A stretch of DNA of 64,000 nucleotides from Nodosilinea nodulosa PCC 7104 (GTDB taxonomy: Bacteria > Cyanobacteriota > Cyanobacteriia > Phormidesmidales > Phormidesmidaceae). Under the pieces are notes generated by a model, which was not told the origin of the DNA, did no database searches, and saw only the letters and a program-made list of their open reading frames with translations. A program made the position numbers and the translations under genes. The stretch is from assembly GCF_000309385.1 (NCBI RefSeq), contig NZ_JH976537.1, positions 5,911,388 to 5,975,387 of the forward strand. The letters run 5' to 3'. Shown here one piece after another: positions 54,287 through 61,042 of the stretch. Each line of letters begins with the position of its first letter. Positions within the stretch are counted from its first letter, which is position 1.

Positions 54287-55354
54287 ATGACATCCCAGCG
54301 AGAAGCAATTATTTTCATTCACGGTTTCTATCTAGGCAAAGATAGAAGCTACTTTGTTGATTGCCTGACAACTGGTTTTACAGAGCTATTAGAGGCAAAC
54401 AAAGTTGAGGAGATTGGAGAAGAAAAAATTGCAGGACACATAGGAAAAAAATTTAAGGTATTTCTAGGCAAGAATGAAGCAAAAGAGGTAGATCTTTATG
54501 ATGCTTACTGGAATGACTTAATCGGCAATGAGTTAAGTAGTAAAAGTTTAAAAGAACAGGTATCTCGGGGCATTTATATGCTCTTTTACTGGCTTTCCAT
54601 AAAAAACTTTATTTCCTTAAGAAATTCTCCACCTTTACTTATAGGTCTAGGCATATCTTTTCTGTTATGGATTTTTTGGTTTTATGGAATTATTGCACTT
54701 ATATTTGTAGCTATAGGTCAAGAACCAAGCTTATTGGGCTTTACTATTCCTAATGATTGGTCAAGCTGGATTGGTTCTTTTGGAAAAAGCATGACTAATT
54801 GGTCAGTTTGGCTTGTTGCCAGCGGAGTAGTGAGTTTTGTGCCAATTAACATGATTGCTAATATGGCAGATTTTGCCACACGATATTTGGAGGAGAATCC
54901 GGAAGGAAAGATTACAAGATCAAAGATCCGAAAACAAGTTGCAGATATATTAAGTCATGTATTAGAGGCAGGTGTTTATGACAAAATAACCGTCCTAGCT
55001 TCTTGCTTCGGGGCTGTGATTGCAACTGATGTGCTTGCTGATTATCATCAAGATCATCAAATTCGGTACATTACTTTAGGTACATCTCTCAAGCTCTTCT
55101 CCTCGAAATCGGCAGAAATTGAAAAAGAGATTAGAAGGTGTATAAATAATGTTCACATAAACGAGTGGATTGACTTCTATTCACATCAAGATTGGCTATG
55201 CTCAAAAGCACCTGTACCTAAAGGTTGTAATCCCGAAAGAATTTTTCATCGAGAAAACAAGCTCCCTTCTTCTCTAATAAAGCAGCTTAGTGGAAAGTAT
55301 CATGATCACTATCTTATTAATGAAGAGGTTTTAAAGGCAGCTTTGAATTTATAG
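54287..55354 (+). CDS. membrane alpha/beta-hydrolase-like protein with Cys at the nucleophile position
   Basis: A 355-residue protein from ATG 54287 (a TTG lies three codons upstream). It opens with an oxyanion strand IIFIHGFYLGKDRSY, has two to three hydrophobic segments in the middle (about residues 115-145 and 165-190), and then the elbow VLASCFGAVIATDVL. Aligned with G-x-S-x-G, the nucleophile would be Cys. Asp in INEWIDFYSHQDW and His in KYHDHYLI could complete a triad. I know no named family with this layout. It is AT-rich and sits in a defence-like island. Confidence 0.62.
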   Translation: MTSQREAIIFIHGFYLGKDRSYFVDCLTTGFTELLEANKVEEIGEEKIAGHIGKKFKVFLGKNEAKEVDLYDAYWNDLIGNELSSKSLKEQVSRGIYMLFYWLSIKNFISLRNSPPLLIGLGISFLLWIFWFYGIIALIFVAIGQEPSLLGFTIPNDWSSWIGSFGKSMTNWSVWLVASGVVSFVPINMIANMADFATRYLEENPEGKITRSKIRKQVADILSHVLEAGVYDKITVLASCFGAVIATDVLADYHQDHQIRYITLGTSLKLFSSKSAEIEKEIRRCINNVHINEWIDFYSHQDWLCSKAPVPKGCNPERIFHRENKLPSSLIKQLSGKYHDHYLINEEVLKAALNL

Positions 55355-55436
55355 AGTCAAGATAAATTACTGTATATCTTCTGATTTTACATGTATCTTG
55401 GCTCCAATTGGTCTAACTATTCAAATGCAGTGGGCA

Positions 55437-55604
55437 GAGCGATCGCAGATCTCCTGTAGGTTGGGTTGACGAAGGAAACCCAACAAGCTCGAAAGGACTT
55501 TGCTCTCAAACCATTCTGTCTTGAGGGATGATATGTTCATCAGTTCCTGAATTATTTTGGTTGAATGGTTGCGTCGTTTTTTTAAGTGTTGGGTTTCGCA
55601 AACT
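55437..55604. repeat. 168-bp direct repeat, copy A
   Basis: It begins GAGCGATCGCAGATCTCCTG and is nearly identical to 56464-56631. The left end carries TGTAGGTTGGGTTGACGAAG and the right end GTGTTGGGTTTCGCAAACT, which are mutually inverted, so the unit is a MITE-like palindrome. The right tip of copy A is cut short by the following gene region. Confidence 0.9.
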
Positions 55605-55620
55605 ACTAATTAAAGAAGAA

Positions 55621-56409
55621 ATGACTCAAGTTAATCTTGATAATGTTTTAAACATTGCTTGTCTCGGTATCCGTCGAGCCATCATATTCATGGGCTTAGG
55701 TTTAAATGCAGCTACCGATCCAAACTTCAAAGACTATAGCTTAATTCCTCATACTGGAATCTCGCTTGTACCTAATGCAGCATCAGACGAAGTAATTGAA
55801 GAATACAAACGTGAGTTTTCTTCTTGGATAGTTGCTGGAGGTTTACGTGAAATCATTGAGTCATTTTCAGTTTTTCTCGATGAGGTCTATACATTTTGTT
55901 TGCAAACATCTATTTCCAACGATACCCTGACATTGGAGGATGCTCAGAATAAGAACAAGTGCTTCAAGCAAGTTTTTCTGAATAAAAAGCTCAAGCTTCT
56001 TTCAAAGGATTATCCTATCGATTCTGAAATCAATCAGCTTCTTCTAGACTTAGGGCGGGTTCGGAATTGTCTAACGCATCGAAGGGGAATCGTTTCCAAT
56101 GAGGATTGTAACACTGAGCATGGATTACAAGTGTCCTGGAAAGCGTTAGAAATAGTAGCTAAGCAACAGACCGGAGCTGAAACTCCTATTCCATTCCCAA
56201 TTAAAGAACCAGTTTTTCTAGCACAGGGTGGAACCTTGAATGCTCAATGGTATATTAAGTCAGCTGTTTTCCCAGTAGGAACTTCAATTCGCTTAAAGCC
56301 TAGAGACTTATCAGAAATTGCCTTTTTGGTCAATGAGGAAGCCAAAAAAATCATATCTTCTGTGATTTTAATAGCTCGTTCTGCAGGAGCTGACATAACA
56401 GAACACTAA
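55621..56409 (+). CDS. HEPN-like protein flanked by direct repeats
   Basis: A 262-residue protein that I start at ATG 55621. It is helical with a short beta-rich C-terminal part. A possible HEPN ribonuclease motif, R148-x4-H153, is in RVRNCLTHRRG. HEPN domains act as RNA-cleaving toxins or effectors in defence systems. The gene lies exactly between two 168-bp direct repeats, and an upstream frame extension runs into the repeat and is not counted. Confidence 0.6.
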   Translation: MTQVNLDNVLNIACLGIRRAIIFMGLGLNAATDPNFKDYSLIPHTGISLVPNAASDEVIEEYKREFSSWIVAGGLREIIESFSVFLDEVYTFCLQTSISNDTLTLEDAQNKNKCFKQVFLNKKLKLLSKDYPIDSEINQLLLDLGRVRNCLTHRRGIVSNEDCNTEHGLQVSWKALEIVAKQQTGAETPIPFPIKEPVFLAQGGTLNAQWYIKSAVFPVGTSIRLKPRDLSEIAFLVNEEAKKIISSVILIARSAGADITEH

Positions 56410-56463
56410 TTTATTTAAAGCTAACACCTTAGTGTAGCGGATTGTCCAAAACTACTTGGATGA

Positions 56464-56643
56464 GAGCGATCGCAGATCTCCTGTAGGTTGGGTTGACGAA
56501 GGAAACCCAACAAGCTCGAAAGGGCCTTACTCTCAAACTATCGTGACTTGAGGGATAATATCTTCATCAGTTCCTAAATTATTCTGGCTGAATGGTTGCG
56601 CCGTTTTTTCAAGTGTTGGGTTTCGCAAACTCAACCCAACCTA
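56464..56643. repeat. 168-bp direct repeat, copy B, with full MITE end
   Basis: This copy repeats 55437-55604 and continues to CAACCCAACCTACA, completing the inverted end TGTAGGTTGGGTTGA. It is joined to the middle of a PIN-domain gene, whose first part is missing. Confidence 0.9.
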
Positions 56644-56644
56644 C

Positions 56645-56854
56645 AAACTCACGAAAAGTAATCTTCCACCTAAAGCTGCTGACGATGCTCTTCATATTGC
56701 AGTCGCTACAGTTTTCGGCTTGGACTACTTGCTAACATGGAACTGTAAACATATCGCAAACGCTCAAATCCAGAAAAAGTTGGCTCAGATTAGTTTTAAT
56801 GCTGGGTATGAGCTGCCAACAATTTGTACACCCTACGAATTAATGGGAGATTAG
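56645..56854 (+). pseudogene. PIN-domain toxin, C-terminal fragment
   Basis: The open frame after the MITE reads AADDALHIAVATVFGLDYLL, TWNCKHIANAQI and ends PTICTPYELMGD, the second half of a VapC-type PIN domain with its DALHIA and TWN motifs. The first half and the start codon are gone, replaced by the MITE. The stop is TAG 56852-56854. Confidence 0.82.
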
Positions 56855-56856
56855 AA

Positions 56857-57015
56857 ATGTGGAAAGATGAGGTTTTAGAGGAAATCTATAGAATTCGAGA
56901 GGAGCACGCGAAAACATTCAATTATGATTTGAAGGCTATTTGCAATGATTTGCGGAAACGACAAGCAGCAGGTGGTAGAAAAATAATTTCTCAACCTCTC
57001 CGCCAGCCTCGCTAA
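56857..57015 (+). CDS. small partner protein of the PIN gene
   Basis: A 52-residue charged protein (EVLEEIYRIREEHAKTFNYD, then AICNDLRKRQAAGG) starting two bases after the PIN stop codon. Very similar short proteins follow PIN-domain genes in cyanobacteria and are probably their antitoxins or partners. Here its toxin is broken, so it is an orphan. Confidence 0.65.
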   Translation: MWKDEVLEEIYRIREEHAKTFNYDLKAICNDLRKRQAAGGRKIISQPLRQPR

Positions 57016-57097
57016 CCCCATAACAAGTCGCTGCACTCGACCGTCTGAAAGCTATCTGCTGAGAGTCATAAGTTTTGGCGACGGGTGAGCCTGGTTG

Positions 57098-60000
57098 TTA
57101 AACCCCGATCGCGCCCAGCATTTGCAACGTCGCCCGCGTTGCTGGGGTCAACCCTGTAGCCCCGCTCAAATTCATACCCTCATAGAGCCGCTTCGCAATC
57201 AGCACCCGCAAACAATCCCCCGTCGCCGCATCCCAAATTCGCACCGTCTGGTCTTGAGACCCAGTGGCAATGGCACCCCCATCCGCACTAAACGCCAGCG
57301 ACGACACCAGGTGCTGGTGCCCCTCGCAAATCTGCAAACAGTCCCCCGTCGCCACATCCCAAATTCGCATCGTGTGGTCGTGGGCAGCACTGGCCAGGCG
57401 CCTGCCGTCTGGGCTAAACGCCACCGCAAACACCCAGTTGCGGTGGCCCCTGAGCACCTGAATGCAATCCTCCGTTGCCACCGACCACAGGCGAATCGAT
57501 CGATCGGTGCTGCCGCTCGCCAGATTGCGCCCGCAGGGGCTAAACGCCACCGACCACACCCGGCTATCGTGGCCCGTCAGGGTTTTGAGCAGCTGGCCCG
57601 TAGCCGTTTCCCACAGTCGAATGGTCTGGTCGGCTCCGCAACTGGCCAGGTATTGCCCATCGGGATTAAACGCCACGCCGAGCACCTTGGCGCTGTGCTG
57701 GTTCAGGGTGTGCAGGCAGCGGCCCGTGGCGCAATCCCACAGTTTGACCGTACAGTCGGCGCTGCCCGTAGCCAAAATGGGGGCGCTAGGGTGAAACGCG
57801 ATCGCATTGATCCAATCCCCATGCCCCTGCAACACCTGAATGCAGCGCCCCGTTTCCACCTCCCACAGCCGCGCCGTGCAGTCGGTGCTGCCGCTGGCCA
57901 AAATTTGGCTGTCGGCGCTAAACGCCACACCATAGACAAAATCGCCGTGGCCACGCAGGGTTCTCAGCGGTTCTCCGGTCTGCCAATCCCAAAGCACCAC
58001 GGTTTTGTCGTTGCTGCCGCTGGCTAAATAGCGATCGTCTGGGCTAAAGGCTACCGGCAGCGCCCAGTCGGTGTGGCCTTCCCAGGTGTGCAGGCAGTGG
58101 CCGGTGGCAATATCCCACAGCTTCACCGTCTGGTCGAGGCTGACCCCCACCAATCGCTCGCCGTTGGGGTGTACCGCCACCGCGCACACCTCGTTCTGGT
58201 GGCCGTAGAGGGTTTGCAGGCAGGTGTCGGTGTGCCAGTCCCAGAGCTTAATGGTGCGATCGCCGCTGCTGCTGATCAGCCAGTCGCCCGTGGGGTTAAA
58301 GGCAACGCTGTAGACGCTGCCGCTGTGGCCGCTGTAGGTGGCGAGGCAGTCCCAGCTGCGGCAGTCCCAGAGTTTGAGGGTGCCGTCGCCGCTGCCGCTG
58401 GCCAGCAGTTGCCCGTCGGGGCTAAAGGCGAGGGAGTGCACCCAGCCGCTGTGGCCCGTCAGGGTGCGCAGGCATTCTCCAGTCGCTGTGTCCCAGAGGT
58501 GAATCTGGTGGTCGGCCCCGCCGCTGGCCAGCAGCAGGGTATCGGGGTGGGCCAGGGGGGCAAAGGCCAGCGATCGCACCCAGTCGGTGTGCCCCGCTAG
58601 GGTTTGCAGACAGGCTCCGGTGCCCACATCCCAGAGCTTGACGGTGTTGTCGCCCCCGGCGCTGGCCAGAGTTTGGCCGTCGGGGCTGAAGGCGATCGCA
58701 AACACCTCGTGGCCGTGGCCCGTCAGCGTTTTCACCGCCACGCCATCGGCAGAATTCCACAGGCGAATGCTCTGGTCGGCCCCGCAGCTGGCGATTAGCT
58801 GGCCAGTGGGGCTGTAGGCCACCGCCCGCACCCAGTTGTTGTGCCCCCGGCAAATCAGCAGCAGCTGCCCGGTTTGGGCCTCCCATACGCGCACCTGGCA
58901 GTCGGTGTCGCCCGTGACCAGGCGCTGCCCCGAGGGGCAGAAGGTGGCCGCCAGCACATTGCCCAGCGATTCGGTAAACACACAGCCGCTCAGGTCGGCC
59001 CCGGCAAAGTTGACCCCGTGCAGCTTCACGTCTTGCAGGTAGGCCTGCCACACCGTCAGCCCCGAGAAGTCGTAGCCGGTGATATCGACGGGCAGCTGCT
59101 GCAATAGATTCAGGCTGTTGCCCCCGGCGTAGCCCATCGACTGGGGCGTGCCGTCGCGCAGCTTGCTCAGGAGTTGCTGAAGGGCGGCAGCAATCTGGTG
59201 AGCGCTGCCGAGGCGGTTGGTCAACTGGTCGGCAATGGGCTTGAGAATCAGGTTGATCTGGGTTTCGCGCAGGTAGTCTTTGGCCTGGGCCTTGGTCAGG
59301 GCATGGCTGATGAAGAGTTTAGGGGTCTGCCCCACAATCTCATCGCTGATGCGATCGATCAGCTGGCAGATCACGTACTCCATCACCACCGGCTGCTGGG
59401 TGAGGCCGTTGCCCTGGCGCTCCACTAGCGATCGCCGCTGCAAGGAGTTCAGCGATTCCCACAGGTCGCGGGGGGGCACGCGGGTCAGCAGGTCGGCCTG
59501 AATATCGGCAATGGTGGAGGGTTCGCGGTTGATCGCCAGCCAGTACATGGCGGCCTTTTCTAGCTCGGTAAGCCGCTCAAAATGCTGCTCCAGCAGGTCG
59601 CGAATGTCGTCGAACAAAAAGCCGCCCTGCTGCGACACCGCCAAAAACTGGGCAATATCGCCATCAAAAAAATCGCGAATCGACGACGCCACAATCTTCA
59701 GCGCCAGCGGGTTGCCGCCGTAGCGATCGGCCAGCCTCTGCCACTGCTCCTCCGTCGCCTGAAAGCCCCCCTTGGTGTTAAACAGAGCCCGACTGTCGGG
59801 CCGCTCCAGGCCAACCAGCTGAAGCGATCGCACCGGCAGCGCCTCCCCCTCAAACGCCGCCAGCCCCTTGGGTTTCTCCCGCGAGGTCACGATCACACAG
59901 CTCTGGTGAGCCGTTTCAGCCACACAGCGCAGCACCTCGCCATAGCCCTCAAACCCAGCCCGGTAGCGCCCGGTGCGATCGCCGCTCTGCAAAATCGACT

Positions 60001-60802
60001 CGGCATTATCCAACAGCACCAGACAGCGCCCCTGCCGCAGGTAGTGCAGCAACCGCCCCAGCCGCCCCTCCAGCGTTGTAGGCAAATCTCGCTCCTGCTG
60101 CCGGGAAAGCACCTGAATTAGATCGGCCAGCAGGTCTTCGGGCGGTGGGGCGTTGCGGAGCGATCGCCAGAGGATGTGGGTGAGGGGTGGATGGGTCGAT
60201 GGGTGGATGGGTAGATGGGTAGATGGGTCGGGGTCGGGGCAAACATCATCCACGCTCCCACGCTCCCACGCTCCCACGCTCCCACGTCCCAGTTCCTTCG
60301 CCAACCGCACCGACAACGCCGTCTTACCAATGCCGCCCATGCCCAGCAGCGTCACTAACCGACAGCGGTCTTCAACCACCCAGCGCCGTAGGGTGTCTAG
60401 CTCACTCTGCCGCCCGTAAAAGATCGCATCGTCGGGAGCGCTGCCCCAGTCAACCAAGACTGAAAACAACTTAGGCGATGCAGTCGAGTTGATCTCCGCC
60501 GATCCGTTCTGGATAGGGCTGGGTTCTTCTGGCTCAGCCTCAGCTACAGCCTGCCAGTCCAGCCCCAGCACTTCGCAATAGGCCCGAAAGGCGTCGGCAT
60601 TGATCGCCACTTTGCCCGCCAAAAACCGCTTCCAGGTGCCCTCAGAAATACCCGCCGCCAGCACCCCCGCCGTCTCCCAATCGGTGCCGAGGACCTGGCT
60701 GGCCGCCTGCATCCAGCGAAAATCGCTCGTGGCCCAGCCCCGCCGCAGTCTGGCCTGCCTAATTTGAACCCGCCCTGGGGAAGACGCCTTGAGGGTAATC
60801 AC
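57098..60802 (-). CDS. STAND ATPase with NB-ARC domain and 14 WD40 repeats
   Basis: A 1234-residue protein. Order of parts: an N-terminal XRE-like helix-turn-helix segment (SEGTWKRFLAGKVAINADAF), an NB-ARC/NACHT ATPase with Walker A LLGMGGIGKTALS and Walker B-like CLVLLDNAES, a helical arm, two or three pentapeptide-type repeats (VNFAGADLSGCVF), and 14 WD40 blades, enough for two seven-bladed propellers. STAND proteins sense a ligand through the repeats and then oligomerise; some in bacteria detect phage. A low-complexity insert sits just after Walker A. The role here is open. Confidence 0.9.
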   Translation of the reverse strand: MITLKASSPGRVQIRQARLRRGWATSDFRWMQAASQVLGTDWETAGVLAAGISEGTWKRFLAGKVAINADAFRAYCEVLGLDWQAVAEAEPEEPSPIQNGSAEINSTASPKLFSVLVDWGSAPDDAIFYGRQSELDTLRRWVVEDRCRLVTLLGMGGIGKTALSVRLAKELGRGSVGAWERGSVDDVCPDPDPSTHLPIHPSTHPPLTHILWRSLRNAPPPEDLLADLIQVLSRQQERDLPTTLEGRLGRLLHYLRQGRCLVLLDNAESILQSGDRTGRYRAGFEGYGEVLRCVAETAHQSCVIVTSREKPKGLAAFEGEALPVRSLQLVGLERPDSRALFNTKGGFQATEEQWQRLADRYGGNPLALKIVASSIRDFFDGDIAQFLAVSQQGGFLFDDIRDLLEQHFERLTELEKAAMYWLAINREPSTIADIQADLLTRVPPRDLWESLNSLQRRSLVERQGNGLTQQPVVMEYVICQLIDRISDEIVGQTPKLFISHALTKAQAKDYLRETQINLILKPIADQLTNRLGSAHQIAAALQQLLSKLRDGTPQSMGYAGGNSLNLLQQLPVDITGYDFSGLTVWQAYLQDVKLHGVNFAGADLSGCVFTESLGNVLAATFCPSGQRLVTGDTDCQVRVWEAQTGQLLLICRGHNNWVRAVAYSPTGQLIASCGADQSIRLWNSADGVAVKTLTGHGHEVFAIAFSPDGQTLASAGGDNTVKLWDVGTGACLQTLAGHTDWVRSLAFAPLAHPDTLLLASGGADHQIHLWDTATGECLRTLTGHSGWVHSLAFSPDGQLLASGSGDGTLKLWDCRSWDCLATYSGHSGSVYSVAFNPTGDWLISSSGDRTIKLWDWHTDTCLQTLYGHQNEVCAVAVHPNGERLVGVSLDQTVKLWDIATGHCLHTWEGHTDWALPVAFSPDDRYLASGSNDKTVVLWDWQTGEPLRTLRGHGDFVYGVAFSADSQILASGSTDCTARLWEVETGRCIQVLQGHGDWINAIAFHPSAPILATGSADCTVKLWDCATGRCLHTLNQHSAKVLGVAFNPDGQYLASCGADQTIRLWETATGQLLKTLTGHDSRVWSVAFSPCGRNLASGSTDRSIRLWSVATEDCIQVLRGHRNWVFAVAFSPDGRRLASAAHDHTMRIWDVATGDCLQICEGHQHLVSSLAFSADGGAIATGSQDQTVRIWDAATGDCLRVLIAKRLYEGMNLSGATGLTPATRATLQMLGAIGV
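60176..60290 (-). repeat. in-frame low-complexity insertion in the STAND gene
   Basis: GGGTGGATGGGTCGATGGGT-type and CACGCTCCCACGCTCCCA-type units code for a Gly/Ser/Trp and Pro/His/Thr stretch of about 40 residues after the Walker A helix (GSVGAWERGSVDD, then THLPIHPSTHPP). The units resemble those in the ABC exporter gene at 46.3-46.5 kb. Confidence 0.85.
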
Positions 60803-60922
60803 AGCCTTTTTAGATCAAGTGCTCTACGCCTAGCTAACGCACAATATAAAATGCAGCCACAACACTAGCGACCAACGCTAACCGATGTAAATAGGCCTAA
60901 CAGAAATCCCCGGTCGGGCGGC

Positions 60923-61009
60923 CTACTTGGCGTGGCTGAAGGCCACCGCCGCCGCAATAATTAAGCTGAGTAATGCCAGGGGCACCCAGAGGTCATTTGC
61001 CATCATCAT
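60923..61009 (-). CDS. 28-residue single-helix membrane protein
   Basis: The frame reads MMMANDLWVPLALLSLIIAA followed by AVAFSHAK and a stop. One membrane helix takes up most of the protein. The start with three Met codons is the same as in the gene at 41772. It is divergent from the cNMP/AAA+ gene with a 33-bp gap. It could be a subunit of a membrane complex, but it matches none of the small photosystem or b6f subunits I know. Confidence 0.5.
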   Translation of the reverse strand: MMMANDLWVPLALLSLIIAAAVAFSHAK

Positions 61010-61042
61010 GGGGCTACACCAAGATCGCAGGGGTGAACTGCC

